DNA from: an uncultured bacterium
Lineage (GTDB): Bacteria > Patescibacteriota > Saccharimonadia > Saccharimonadales > Saccharimonadaceae
Direction: 5' to 3'
Assembly: GCA_902761145.1 (NCBI GenBank)
Contig: CACWJA010000003.1
Coordinates: forward strand, 87,796 to 151,795
Length of the DNA: 64,000 nucleotides
The notes beneath the pieces are model-generated. The model was given only the letters and a program-made list of their open reading frames with translations, searched no databases and had not been told where the DNA came from. Within the stretch, counting starts at the first letter, position 1. Every line of letters starts with the position of its first letter. This document shows positions 16,912 through 27,033 of this stretch, piece after piece. The position numbers were made by a program, and so were the translations under genes.

Positions 16912-18063
16912 TCAATCAGACACCAAATCTTCAGCCAGCTTCAATGCATTTTTTATAGCCACGTCCATATCCCAATACTTATACGCGCCAAGCCTACCCC
17001 CCAAAATCATATTTGGATATTGTTCTTTGCATAGCTCTATATACCTACCATATAACTCTCGAGATTCTTCATTATCCACTGGATAATACGCCTCCCCGCC
17101 CTTTTCAAAATCCGCCGGATATTCACGCGCCACTATAGACACTTTCTGTGCTACTACTTCTGGCTGATCTACTTGATAATATTTATAATCATGCGCTCTA
17201 GTGTATGGTACATCTTTGTCCGCCTCATTGATCACTGCTTCACCAAGCCCATCCTCAGTTTTTTCTTCTTCAAATCTTAACGATCTCCACGGCAACACCC
17301 CCAGTTCATAGTTAAACAATTCATCTACCTGTCCACAATAAATTATTCTTACTTCTTCAGACAGTTCATCTTTCATGTCCTTAAAATCTACGCCTAACTT
17401 TACCCCTATATTCCTATTATCTAGCATATTTTCCACTATTTTTGTATATCCATTTTTAGGAATACCCTGGTGCCTTGCAGTTATAAAATACCTATTATCG
17501 TGTGAAAATCTAACCGGAATACGCTTCAAAATCTCTGCCGATAAATTTCTTGCCGATGTATGCCACTGTTTTTCCGTGTAATTTTTAAGAAACGCGTCAT
17601 ATAATTTCTCACCTACCAAGCTAATTCCCTTTTCTTCGAAATTCTTAGGTTCTGTTATACCAAGCCTTTCTGCATCTTTCCTTGCCTCGGCTTCTACAAA
17701 TTTTTCTGCCTCCTTAGCGCCCATATCAGTACCATACAATAAATTTATCGTATCAAGGTTTATCGGCATTGGGTACAATTTGCCGTCATGCCTCGTATTT
17801 ACAGTGTGTATATAGTCATTAAAATCAATAAATTGTGTTATATAACCCCACACTTCCTCCATTTCAGTATGAAATATATGTGACCCATACTTATGAACTT
17901 CTATCCCAGTCGCTTCATCGGTATAAGAATATATATTCCCTGCTAAATGATCGCGCCTGTCTATCACAAGTACCTTTTTTCCGGCATTCGCCAATCTTTC
18001 TGCAACAGTCGCCCCAAATATCCCCGCCCCCACTACAAGATAATCACATTCAAATTCTCCCAT
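16912..18063 (-). CDS. glf: UDP-galactopyranose mutase
   Basis: The 383-residue FAD enzyme converts UDP-Galp to UDP-Galf. Visible are the FAD-binding DYLVVGAGIFGATVAERLA (about residues 7-25), VIDRRDHLAGNIY, HKYGSHIFHTE (about 57-67), NYTEKQW (about 150), FSHDNRYF, and C-terminal LGGRLGAYKYWDMD, all characteristic of Glf. An AAAGGAGA site precedes the ATG. It follows two GT2 genes in the same direction (37-nt gap). With galE in the window, the glycan very likely contains galactofuranose. Confidence 0.95.
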   Translation of the reverse strand: MGEFECDYLVVGAGIFGATVAERLANAGKKVLVIDRRDHLAGNIYSYTDEATGIEVHKYGSHIFHTEMEEVWGYITQFIDFNDYIHTVNTRHDGKLYPMPINLDTINLLYGTDMGAKEAEKFVEAEARKDAERLGITEPKNFEEKGISLVGEKLYDAFLKNYTEKQWHTSARNLSAEILKRIPVRFSHDNRYFITARHQGIPKNGYTKIVENMLDNRNIGVKLGVDFKDMKDELSEEVRIIYCGQVDELFNYELGVLPWRSLRFEEEKTEDGLGEAVINEADKDVPYTRAHDYKYYQVDQPEVVAQKVSIVAREYPADFEKGGEAYYPVDNEESRELYGRYIELCKEQYPNMILGGRLGAYKYWDMDVAIKNALKLAEDLVSD

Positions 18064-18099
18064 CTTTCTCCTTTCTTCTTAAGACTAACCTTACTACCA

Positions 18100-19110
18100 T
18101 CATATTCCATTCTTAGAAAAATGTCTACATATCCTGCTAAACAAACTGTATATTTTTAGCACACCTTTTAAAACAATACCATCTGTCATAATATACATTA
18201 CGTCCGCTCTTACGCCCACCATATCTGGTCTCCATTTATCATAGTTCTCTCTTGCAAAGCTTCTTGCCTCTCCAATAATCTCATTTTTATATTTCTCCGA
18301 GGAATGCGTTACCGAAAACCAAACACTCATCGTCCATTGCTTCCAAAAAAGATTTTTATGGCCTATTAAAAAGTTAGTCCTTTCGTAAAACCAAAACAGC
18401 TCTTCTGCCACCTTTAAATGATCCATAGATTTATTTTCTGCCTCAAAATTCTCAGACATAATTGAACCCTGACGCCTAACATAGTTATAAAGTTTCTCCT
18501 CTACATAAAAAGCCGTTTTCGACACACTCATATAGGCGTTATAAAAATAGTAGTCTTCATTGTTCAATCCTAACGGAAACAGTATCTGATTTTTTTTGAT
18601 AGTATCTACTCGAAAAATCTTATCCAATACCGACACGTCAGTTCGTAGCATCAACTTATCACTAATATTATTTTTACCGCTGTATTTCAACCTATAATAC
18701 GCTTCGTCACTTTTCCTCATTTCGCTATGCGCTTCGTAAATTACATTTATTCCACAGGCAGCTACGTCACTGCCGCTTTCTTCTATGGCGCGCAACATTA
18801 TTTCGCACATTTTCGGAGAATAAAAGTCATCGCCATCGCAAAACATTACATACTTTGTATCACACCTTTTTAGCCCAGCATTCCTCGCGGAAGACAACCC
18901 CTCGTTTTTCTTCGTTATCAGGATTATTCGTTTGTCTTTTTTCAAATAATCTCTCAAAATTTTCTTAGAATTATCAGTTGAACCATCATCTACGCATATT
19001 ATCTTAATATTCTTCAATGTTTGCCCCACTAAAGCATCGAGACATCTCGGTAAAAACCTTTCGACATTATATACAGAAACGACAACAGTAACCTTAGTCT
19101 TCATGTGCAT
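18100..19110 (-). CDS. GT2 glycosyltransferase
   Basis: The 336-residue GT2 enzyme has VTVVVSVYNVERFLPRCLDA, IICVDDGSTDNS (about 37-48), GLSSARNAGL and the DXD motif FCDGDD (about 93). It overlaps the preceding GT2 gene by 17 nt and has AAAGGA before the ATG at 19110. An ATG two codons later is possible. It lies upstream of glf and may be a galactofuranosyl transferase, but this is only from context. Confidence 0.85.
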   Translation of the reverse strand: MHMKTKVTVVVSVYNVERFLPRCLDALVGQTLKNIKIICVDDGSTDNSKKILRDYLKKDKRIILITKKNEGLSSARNAGLKRCDTKYVMFCDGDDFYSPKMCEIMLRAIEESGSDVAACGINVIYEAHSEMRKSDEAYYRLKYSGKNNISDKLMLRTDVSVLDKIFRVDTIKKNQILFPLGLNNEDYYFYNAYMSVSKTAFYVEEKLYNYVRRQGSIMSENFEAENKSMDHLKVAEELFWFYERTNFLIGHKNLFWKQWTMSVWFSVTHSSEKYKNEIIGEARSFARENYDKWRPDMVGVRADVMYIMTDGIVLKGVLKIYSLFSRICRHFSKNGI

Positions 19111-20152
19111 GTCTCATCCTTTCCTTAACATCAGAAATCAACCCACGCAATTTATTCCTACACTCATGCAATGGACGAAAAGTCACATAAAAGTTAGGAT
19201 GCTTAATAACAAAACTTTTTGCATTATTTCTTCCAACATTATCCATTTTTTTAGCATTCAAATATCCTTCGCTTTTTATTCGCTCATAATCCTTCCTCGC
19301 TATAGCGCCAAACTCTCTAGCAGCTTTGCTAGTTAATCTCCTCATGTTCCAAATGTAACCGCCAAATCTCACTGTTGCTAACGTTGCGCCGTATTCGTCC
19401 ATCAATCCTTTTTTCCTCAAAAAACGTTCTACCTCATCATACTCTTCTTTTACTGCATTAATCTTACCGCTGCTCTTCACTGAAGAATTAGGATTATCCT
19501 GCCTATAATGCAAAAACATTTTATTCATGAGAAAAGCCCTTTTAGCTGACGCCCAAACCTTAAAGCTAAACCCGGCATCTTGGTAAGATGCACCAGGTGA
19601 TGGCAAAAACCAAATATCATTATCTCTTAGAAAATCTCTTCGGTATATCGCACTCCATATGCTTGGCTGCATATAAAAAACATTCCTATGATCTTTTGGA
19701 TCGATAACTTTTCCAACCTCTTCAGGCAAAAACATATTACTTTTTCCGATATCATGTTTCTTTACAGTTGAATATTCGTAAAAATTACATTTTACAACAT
19801 CCAAGCTTCTCCCATTCGCAATTTTATACATTTCTTCAAAAGTACTTAAATCAACAAAATCATCCGGCTCGACTATCCCTACATATTCCCCAACGGCCTC
19901 CTTCAAACCAATATTCATAGAATCACCATACCCAGTGTTCTTCTTATTGATTATCCTTAGTCTATTATCTTTTTTCGCATATTCCTTCAAAATCCTCAAC
20001 GAACCATCAGTAGACCCATCATTAATGCATATTATCTCAATATTCTTCATAGTCTGGCCTACTAAACTATCCAAACACTCCGATAAATAATCTTCCACAT
20101 TATATACTGGCACTAGCACAGATACAAAGATACGTTTCATTTTTTCCGCCAT
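19094..20152 (-). CDS. GT2 glycosyltransferase
   Basis: The 352-residue GT2 enzyme has VSVLVPVYNVEDYLSECLDS (about residues 10-29), IICINDGSTDGS, GYGDSMNIGL and the DXD-like VEPDDFVD (about 94). The GYGDSMN loop and EPDDF are a common subtype in capsule loci. It heads the operon GT2-GT2-glf. The promoter TGATATTAT ends 9 nt before the ATG. Confidence 0.85.
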   Translation of the reverse strand: MAEKMKRIFVSVLVPVYNVEDYLSECLDSLVGQTMKNIEIICINDGSTDGSLRILKEYAKKDNRLRIINKKNTGYGDSMNIGLKEAVGEYVGIVEPDDFVDLSTFEEMYKIANGRSLDVVKCNFYEYSTVKKHDIGKSNMFLPEEVGKVIDPKDHRNVFYMQPSIWSAIYRRDFLRDNDIWFLPSPGASYQDAGFSFKVWASAKRAFLMNKMFLHYRQDNPNSSVKSSGKINAVKEEYDEVERFLRKKGLMDEYGATLATVRFGGYIWNMRRLTSKAAREFGAIARKDYERIKSEGYLNAKKMDNVGRNNAKSFVIKHPNFYVTFRPLHECRNKLRGLISDVKERMRHAHED

Positions 20153-20161
20153 CTTACAAAG

Positions 20162-20167
20162 ATAATA
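20162..20167 (-). promoter_or_regulatory. -10 element (TGA-TATTAT) of the GT2-GT2-glf operon
   Basis: Extended -10, 9 nt before the ATG at 20152. The rest of the intergenic region to 20383 holds an AT-rich hairpin at 20258-20277 and nothing else I can name. Confidence 0.45.
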
Positions 20168-20369
20168 TCACAGAATAACAAACAATGTCCACATAATGTA
20201 TTGCATGAGTCCATAGCATACTAGGTTCCTCCTAACTAATAATATCTAAATATAAACTTTTTTGATTATTCAAAAAATCAAAGTTAACCACAATGAACAA
20301 AACCGTCTAGTAATACATCATCCGCTAAACGTATCTAGACAAAGTCTATCCATACTACAAAAAACCTGA

Positions 20370-20375
20370 TATAAT
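20370..20375 (+). promoter_or_regulatory. -10 element (TGA-TATAAT), 8 nt before ATG
   Basis: Extended -10 before the DUF4422/GT8 gene at 20384. Confidence 0.6.
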
Positions 20376-20383
20376 TAACCAAT

Positions 20384-22246
20384 ATGAGTAAACAACAGAG
20401 TCCAAATATCAAGATCTACATCTCCTGTCATAAGCCTTCGGCTTTTATCGATAGTAGCATTTTTCAGCCAATCAAAGTCGGCGCCGACAGCAACAAGGCT
20501 ATCATCCCAAAGTCAATATCTGACAATACTGGTAATAACATATCAAAGCTCAACCCAAAATTTTGCGAACTAACAGCTCAATATTGGGCATGGAAAAATT
20601 CCAAACATGATTTCTACGGTTTCTTCCATTATCGACGTTATTTATCATTCTCCACCGACCAATCCTTTCCTACCGATGCTTGGGGATCAGTCATTGAAGA
20701 ATATCCCAACGAAATCGCCGTAGAAAAATACACATTAACAAAAACAGCCATTGAAAATCTAGTTACAGAATACGACATTATCCTGCCAGAAAAGCGCGAC
20801 ATCACTTCTATGCCAGAAAAATGCGAAAGCAATAAAGAACAGTTTCTTTCCTCAGGTTTTTTACACAAAAAAGATCTAGATATAATGATGGACGTTATTC
20901 AAAAAAAATATCCAGATTATTACTCTTATGCCGAAAAATATCTACAAGACTCAAAAACATATTTAAATAATATGTTTATTATGAAGAAAGATTTATTCAA
21001 TCAATATTGCACATGGTTGTTTGATATTCTCTTTGAATGTGAAAAGCGAATAGACTACAAAGATTACTCAGTTGAAGCAATTCGTACCCCCGGCCATTTA
21101 GCAGAAAGGCTCTTAAACATATATTTAATGAAGTTATTCAATGATAATCCAGATATCAAAATAAAAGAATTACAGACAATCGTTTTTGCAAATACGGAGC
21201 CAATTATCAATCCAAAACCAGCTTTTGAAAAGAACAACATCCCTATTGCGTTATCAGCGGATAACTATTATGTACCATACATCTCCACCCTTATCAATTC
21301 TATTAAGGCTAACGCATCCAAAAACAACAACTATGACATAATTATTATGCATAAAGATATTTCTCCGCAGAACCAAAACAGAATACAACGAGTCTTTTCA
21401 GACATAGATAATATTAAAATCCGCTTCATCAATGTAATCGGGTTTAACGGTAAATTTGAGAAACTCTTTTTACGTGGTCACTTCACTATAGAAACTTGGT
21501 TTAGGCTATTAATGCCAGACCTCTTCATTCATTACGATAAAATCCTATATCTTGATTCAGACCTAGTAGCAAATGCCGATATAGCTGAATTATATAAAAC
21601 CAATATCAACGACTACCTTCTTGCCGCCTGCCACGATGCCGACACTGCTGGGCTATATAACGGCTTTGAACCAAAGAAAAAGCGTTACATGGATAAAAAC
21701 CTTCAACTAGACAGCCCTTATGATTACTTCCAGGCAGGCGTCATACTATTCAATTTGCAGAATTTTAGAAGAACATACACCGTAGAATACATGCTCAAAC
21801 TAGCAGCATCAAAAAAATGGGAGTTACTAGATCAAGACGTTCTAAATGTTCTAGCAAAAAATAAAGTCAAATATGTAGATATGTGTTGGAACGTTATGTT
21901 CGACTGGCGATATATCCGCAGGCAAGACATTATCAGTCTTGCGCCGAAGTATCTTTCCGACGAATATGACAAAGCCCACTCAAATCCAAAGATCATCCAT
22001 TTTGCTGGCCCAGACAAACCTTGGAGCGATCCATGCGCCGACTATGCAGATTTATTTTGGGCATATTCAAAAGGAAGCGGTTTTTATGAAGAAATAATTA
22101 GAAGAATGGCACAACCATGCACAACACGCACAAAAAGAAACCTCTCGCCGAAGTTTCTCCTTAGAAGGCACGTCATCGACAAATTATTCCCATATGACAC
22201 TAGACGCAGAGAAAAAGCAATCAAGTTTTATTTAAAAATCAGATAA
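20384..22246 (+). CDS. Two-domain glycosyltransferase: DUF4422 + GT8
   Basis: The 620-residue protein joins two transferase-like parts. Residues 1-260 match the DUF4422 pattern (IKIYISCHKPSAF, NPKFCELTAQYWAWKN, FHYRRYLSF, GFLHKKDLD). Residues about 285-590 are a GT8-type domain (IPIALSADNYYVPYISTLI, DKILYLDSDLVANADIAELY with DXD, DYFQAGVILFNL, LLDQDVLNVLA, IIHFAGPDKPW). Both domains occur in capsule/LPS loci; the fusion may add two successive sugars. It stands alone with its own promoter between two glycan operons. Sugars unknown. Confidence 0.82.
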   Translation: MSKQQSPNIKIYISCHKPSAFIDSSIFQPIKVGADSNKAIIPKSISDNTGNNISKLNPKFCELTAQYWAWKNSKHDFYGFFHYRRYLSFSTDQSFPTDAWGSVIEEYPNEIAVEKYTLTKTAIENLVTEYDIILPEKRDITSMPEKCESNKEQFLSSGFLHKKDLDIMMDVIQKKYPDYYSYAEKYLQDSKTYLNNMFIMKKDLFNQYCTWLFDILFECEKRIDYKDYSVEAIRTPGHLAERLLNIYLMKLFNDNPDIKIKELQTIVFANTEPIINPKPAFEKNNIPIALSADNYYVPYISTLINSIKANASKNNNYDIIIMHKDISPQNQNRIQRVFSDIDNIKIRFINVIGFNGKFEKLFLRGHFTIETWFRLLMPDLFIHYDKILYLDSDLVANADIAELYKTNINDYLLAACHDADTAGLYNGFEPKKKRYMDKNLQLDSPYDYFQAGVILFNLQNFRRTYTVEYMLKLAASKKWELLDQDVLNVLAKNKVKYVDMCWNVMFDWRYIRRQDIISLAPKYLSDEYDKAHSNPKIIHFAGPDKPWSDPCADYADLFWAYSKGSGFYEEIIRRMAQPCTTRTKRNLSPKFLLRRHVIDKLFPYDTRRREKAIKFYLKIR

Positions 22247-22292
22247 CCATCTGCCCATAGTTAATCAACTCAACTTCTTCAATCAAATGTGA

Positions 22293-22298
22293 TACAAT
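22293..22298 (+). promoter_or_regulatory. -10 element (TGA-TACAAT), 6 nt before ATG
   Basis: Extended -10 with a 6-nt gap to the ATG at 22305. Confidence 0.65.
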
Positions 22299-22304
22299 AT
22301 TAAT

Positions 22305-23240
22305 ATGATCCTATACTGTGTAATACCGTGTTTCAATGAGTCCAAATGCCTAAAAGAAACCACGCATCGCCTCAATACCAAATTCGATAGCCTCATTAAA
22401 GCAAAAAAAATCAATTCCCGTAGTAAAATTGTCTACATCGATGATGGTTCCAAAGATGACACTTGGACTATCATAAAAAACTTCGGCCACCGCATAATTG
22501 GCATCAAATTATCCAGAAATCAAGGCCATCAAAACGCCTTACTAGCAGGCTTAATGTATGCCAGGGGAAAATGTGACGCAGCTATCTCAATGGACGCAGA
22601 TCTTCAAGACGACATCGACGCCATCGACAACTTTATCGACGAATACAACAAAGGAGCAGAAATCGTCTATGGAGTACGCTCAGAACGCAAAAAAGATTCA
22701 TTTTTCAAACGAAACACGGCGTTAGCTTTCTATAAGATAATGAACTTATTCGGAGCCCAAACTATTTATAACCATGCGGACTATCGACTTATGAGCAATC
22801 GAGCACTCGAAGAACTTTCCCGCTTCAATGAAGTAAATCTATTTCTTCGTGGGATTGTGCCGTTAATTGGTCTTAAGACCGCCACCGTCAAATATAAACG
22901 CGCTGAACGTTTTGCTGGAGAATCTAAGTACCCACTCAAAAAAATGATCAATTTTGCCTTAGACGGTATTACTTCGTTCTCCATAAAACCAATTCGCCTT
23001 ATTTTCTTTTTAGGCCTCGCCGTTTCGATAGTATCATTTTTGGTCCTTGCCTACGCATTAATAGTTAAACTAATTGGCCAGGCAATTTCTGGCTGGACAT
23101 TTACAATCTGCTCCATCTGGCTACTTGGTGGAATCCAAATGATCGCGCTCGGAATAATTGGCGAATATATAGGCAAAATCTACTCCGAAGTTAAAGCACG
23201 GCCTCATTATATTATAGAGGAGATCAAAGAAAACAAATGA
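22305..23240 (+). CDS. GT2 polyprenyl-phosphate glycosyltransferase (GtrB/DPM1-like)
   Basis: The 311-residue enzyme has YCVIPCFNESKCL, VYIDDGSKDDTW (about 46-57), GHQNALLAGL, the DXD SMDADLQDD (about 98) and two C-terminal membrane segments (about 228-250 and 262-285). It should charge polyprenyl phosphate with a sugar for the polytopic transferase encoded next, which it overlaps by 4 nt (ATGA). It is a paralogue of the gene at 11818-12774. Confidence 0.87.
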   Translation: MILYCVIPCFNESKCLKETTHRLNTKFDSLIKAKKINSRSKIVYIDDGSKDDTWTIIKNFGHRIIGIKLSRNQGHQNALLAGLMYARGKCDAAISMDADLQDDIDAIDNFIDEYNKGAEIVYGVRSERKKDSFFKRNTALAFYKIMNLFGAQTIYNHADYRLMSNRALEELSRFNEVNLFLRGIVPLIGLKTATVKYKRAERFAGESKYPLKKMINFALDGITSFSIKPIRLIFFLGLAVSIVSFLVLAYALIVKLIGQAISGWTFTICSIWLLGGIQMIALGIIGEYIGKIYSEVKARPHYIIEEIKENK

Positions 23241-25033
23241 AAACGCTCCTAGCATTCTTAATCGGGCTAATATCAATCATATTTTTCTATTTTATTTTTT
23301 ATCGCTCCTATATTCTAGCCTTTGGAAAAAAATTCATAAAAACTAATTTCAGAAAAAAGACCTGGATTATATTCGGCGCAATAGTTTTATTAGGATTTAT
23401 TCTTTGTATATTTTCACTTTCCAAGAATTCCTTTATATATTACTGGGACTATGGTGGATACTGGACTTACAGTTTTGACTACATGGATACATTATATAGG
23501 TCACCGTCCGACGGAATAGCTCTTTTATGGGAATCCATCTTAAACTCAGATTACAACCTAATACTCCCGCTCATTATAAGTCTACCTCTTAAAATATTCG
23601 GCATAACATTCTCTAGATATGTAATCATTAATTATTTCATGTTCTGCGTACCGGCAATGTTTATCGCATTCTCACTCTTTATTAAAATATCAAAACAAAA
23701 AAAGCTTTTTTCTCATTTAGCCGGTTTTTTAATCCTAGCTACCTTTATCATTCCTCTTAAAGCCATGCTGATGGGCTATATAGATATAGCCATAATGATT
23801 CCAGCTGTTCTACTTCTTTCGCTTATTATCGACTACAAATCAACAGATAGTCCAAAAAGAAATATGGCAAAAAATATCTCCATAGGTCTCCTACTAGTCA
23901 TTTCCTTTTTATTCCGTAGATATTCAGCATTCTTCCTAGTGGGCTTAATCCTGAGTTTCTTCTTAGTAGAACTAGCAAAAAATCTAAAAAACACCCATAA
24001 AAACAAACTTCTCAAGACCAATATAAAACAACTCCTTTTAAATTTCTCATCAATAGGCGTAACAACATTAGGTACTCTGCTCATATTCTTCTCTCCACTT
24101 GTCTTTAGGGTACTAAATGATAACTATAGCGAAATGTATGTTGGATACGATACTGATCTAATAACAAAAATACAGAGCATATTCAATTACAGTGGTTGGG
24201 TCTTCATTGCTTTATCATCATTTGGCTTTATATATTCACACTATAAAAAAATAAACCGCAAAATTGCCACAGTTTCCATTTTATCAATACTTTTTACATG
24301 CATTCTTTTCTTTAGAGTACAAAGAATGGATCCGCATCACTTCTACACAATCCTTGCACCAATTATGCTTCTTTCATACCTAGGCCTATATTATCTCCTA
24401 AATCTTAAAAAATGGATTCTTTCCATACCAGTCGTTATGGTTATACTCTTAAATCCCATATATTTCTTCTCCACAACAGCACAAAATACATTATCACCAA
24501 TCGCGCCACTTTTTAGCGCTCATCACGAACCATTAGTTAGAAACGATATCAATTCCCTAAAAAGCTTAGAAGAATACCTCAAAAACGACACAACCGGAAG
24601 CATCTTTGTTCTTGCCAGTGGTAGCATTCTAAATGCCGACATTGTCAGATCATTAGACAAACCATACAAAAAAATTGCCATAGACAGACAACTTACCACA
24701 AACGACGTAGATCTAAGAGATGGGTTCCATTCAGATTTTCTAAGGGCAGACCTAATTATAACTACAGACCCAATACAGACACATCTTGCAAATAACTCTC
24801 AAGAAATTATCAGATATCTAGCCGAGCAAATTCAAGACCCAAACTCATACATTGGCAAACACTTCGAAAAGGCATCTGCTACTTTTGCCCTTGATTCAAA
24901 TACAACCGTTTACATTTATCACAAGACCTCCGAGTTTAGCCATCAAGATCTAGAGCAGATCTCAGACTACTACATGGAACTTTACCCCACACATCCAGAA
25001 TTATTTAAAGAACGTATTTTACAAAGCAACTAA
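23237..25033 (+). CDS. Polytopic membrane glycosyltransferase, GT-C type (probable)
   Basis: The 598-residue protein has about 10-11 hydrophobic segments in the first 420 residues and a soluble C-terminal part. The first outer loop contains YYWDYGGYWTYSFDYMDTLY, an acidic/aromatic loop as expected for GT-C enzymes using polyprenyl-phosphate sugars. No family could be named with confidence. The 4-nt overlap with a DPM1-like GT2 makes it the likely acceptor enzyme of that sugar. Confidence 0.65.
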   Translation: MKTLLAFLIGLISIIFFYFIFYRSYILAFGKKFIKTNFRKKTWIIFGAIVLLGFILCIFSLSKNSFIYYWDYGGYWTYSFDYMDTLYRSPSDGIALLWESILNSDYNLILPLIISLPLKIFGITFSRYVIINYFMFCVPAMFIAFSLFIKISKQKKLFSHLAGFLILATFIIPLKAMLMGYIDIAIMIPAVLLLSLIIDYKSTDSPKRNMAKNISIGLLLVISFLFRRYSAFFLVGLILSFFLVELAKNLKNTHKNKLLKTNIKQLLLNFSSIGVTTLGTLLIFFSPLVFRVLNDNYSEMYVGYDTDLITKIQSIFNYSGWVFIALSSFGFIYSHYKKINRKIATVSILSILFTCILFFRVQRMDPHHFYTILAPIMLLSYLGLYYLLNLKKWILSIPVVMVILLNPIYFFSTTAQNTLSPIAPLFSAHHEPLVRNDINSLKSLEEYLKNDTTGSIFVLASGSILNADIVRSLDKPYKKIAIDRQLTTNDVDLRDGFHSDFLRADLIITTDPIQTHLANNSQEIIRYLAEQIQDPNSYIGKHFEKASATFALDSNTTVYIYHKTSEFSHQDLEQISDYYMELYPTHPELFKERILQSN

Positions 25034-25040
25034 TATTTTC

Positions 25041-26332
25041 TCAACTAGTTTTTCTTATTACCCACTTTTGATTATCTCCACCATGCCTATAATATACTTG
25101 TATATTTCTTTCGTTCTCAGCTATCCCGCTATATACATCCAAACACGCAGATTGAATAAAATATGTTCCATCAGAATTTCTATCCAATCGCCAATAGCCA
25201 GCACAACTACCATCTCTATCCCATAACTGGACATTCGTTTCTGCATCTACAAAACCACCATAAACATTCAGCGATTTACCCGTCGCCGGATTAATTATCT
25301 CATAAAAACCGTTGTCGTTATACACGAATTTAAATTGTTGGTTTTCGCTGTTATGGCTTCCATATAACTGAATATTTGTCCCATTCACCATCCGGCTAGC
25401 GCCACCATAGATATCTACAGCATAGCTATTATCGATCTCAGAGGTAATAGTATACTATCTCCTGGTCTTGCCGGATCCACCGCTCTGCGTTCTCTAGTTA
25501 TCCCCCCAAACCAATCTTCAAAATACAAATAAAAATTCCTATTCCCATACGCGCTACAACTATCACCGGTGCCATATCCAGCTGACAGTGCTGCCCCATT
25601 CGGCTGATATGGCGTATATCTGTACAACGCAGAAGTTGCCAATGATCGTATATTCACCCAATCCCCACCACAATCAGAATTCGGATTATATTGCACGTAG
25701 TTCCACCCTAGTGGATAGTTAGTCCACCCGCCATCTAGCACAGTGCGAAACATCGCCGCAGCTTTACGCACCTGGTTCTTAAAACCATAGTATTGCGAAT
25801 CACATGCCGCCGTATCTGGACATCCATATCCAGTCGCCGATCTATATTGCCTATTATTTGGCCATGAGTCAGTAATAAGTCCTTGTTCTTTTTGTAGCAG
25901 CACTATTAATGCTTGCGGATTAATCCTATAGTCTTGCGCAGCCTGCCATATTATATGTGCCGCACTCTCCCCATGTGGCGCAGCATCACCATACGCCGTT
26001 CCGTCCCCAAAAGTTTCATCCGCCAGACATACAAAATGCCCATCTTTAATATGATAGGAGTAGCTAGTATAACGATCCGCCAAATACGTCCGCGTATCGT
26101 TGCAATTACCTTTTTGCTTCAAAAAATCCCATATCTCCCCCTCATTCATGGCATTATAATTCCCCATCTGATAGTCAGACATTATATTCCCAGCATCAAA
26201 AGCCCCCAAATCTGCAGCATCTACCGTTGTACCATCTTTATACTTGGTCACCAAGAAAGAAAACACGAATATCACCACAAACACACCTAGAAGCATTATC
26301 CATTTCTGCCGCCCTTGTCCTCTTACCCTCAT
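25041..26332 (-). pseudogene. Secreted hydrolase-like protein with ricin-B lectin domain, split by a frameshift
   Basis: Two consecutive minus-strand frames (26332-25415 and about 25457-25041) make one gene. The first encodes an N-terminal membrane anchor (about 12-29) and a domain common in actinobacterial and Saccharibacterial wall proteins: AHIIWQAAQDYRINPQALIV, LLQKEQGLITDSWP, GYGCPDTAACDSQYYGF, RYTPYQPNGAAL, GNRNFYLYFEDWFG. I infer a lysozyme-like fold with the Glu of QKEQ as catalytic candidate. The second frame encodes a ricin-type lectin beginning YTITSEIDNSYAVDIYGG and ending NQKWVIRK. The frame changes by -1 near 25454: RPGDS runs into YTITS. No slippery heptamer is visible, so a one-base deletion (or sequencing error) is likely. 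The upstream half overlaps the 26329-26922 gene by 4 nt. Confidence 0.75.
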
Positions 26333-26922
26333 ACGCTTACTTCTCCTTCAATTGTTCCTTTTCTATCACCAGAATTCAAATCTATTATTATCTTATAAGT
26401 ACCCGACGCAAGCTCACTCACTGGAATATCAAACCCTTCTTCGCAAGTAGAAGTGGCCGCACCGCCCACCACATTTGCCACATCACTATACTCAGTCCCA
26501 CCCTCCAGGCTCAATCTGCATGTTCCACTGTCCAAATATTGATCAATATTCACCCGAATCACCAATATTCCGCCATTCACCCCAGCATACGTTAAAGCAC
26601 CCGTTAATTGATTATTATAATTCGGATTATTCCCCTCATATGCCGCTACTTGTTCTTTCTCTTTTTCTCTTTCCGCCTCGTTAGCATTGCTATCATTACC
26701 AGCACTAACACTATCCTGCTTTATATCACTATTACTAGTATCGCTCTCTTCTTTATTCTTGTCCTCAGCGACTTCTACAACATTATCTTCATGAACGTCC
26801 GCATTCTTAGGCTTAAAATAACTATTCCATACCAAATAGACTATTACTCCTGCCGCCACCAACAATAGTAATATCACAAACCAATATACCCATTTCCTTC
26901 TGTTTTTACGTTTTTGTGCCAT
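26329..26922 (-). CDS. Membrane-anchored hypothetical protein with extracellular beta domain
   Basis: The 197-residue protein has a basic N terminus (KRKNRRK), one membrane segment (about 11-30), an acidic/Ser/Asn linker (about 40-95) and a C-terminal domain of about 85 residues with two cysteines (GTCRLSLEGG, STCEEGFDIP) that could form a disulfide outside the cell. I do not recognise the family. AGGAG lies about 10 nt before the ATG. It is translationally coupled to the hydrolase/lectin gene and may be its partner. Confidence 0.7.
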   Translation of the reverse strand: MAQKRKNRRKWVYWFVILLLLVAAGVIVYLVWNSYFKPKNADVHEDNVVEVAEDKNKEESDTSNSDIKQDSVSAGNDSNANEAEREKEKEQVAAYEGNNPNYNNQLTGALTYAGVNGGILVIRVNIDQYLDSGTCRLSLEGGTEYSDVANVVGGAATSTCEEGFDIPVSELASGTYKIIIDLNSGDRKGTIEGEVSV

Positions 26923-27033
26923 AAATTACATTCTCCTATTTTTATTATAAGCGCTTTCCCTATTTTTGTAAACCCTCTCTCTTATCAATACCGCACATAA
27001 AACACTATTTTGCAAACTTCCGTTCGGCCGCTA

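Noticed and set aside
25440..25470. Programmed -1 frameshift in the hydrolase/lectin gene
   Set aside because: No slippery X-XXY-YYZ heptamer lies at the frame change; a deletion is simpler.
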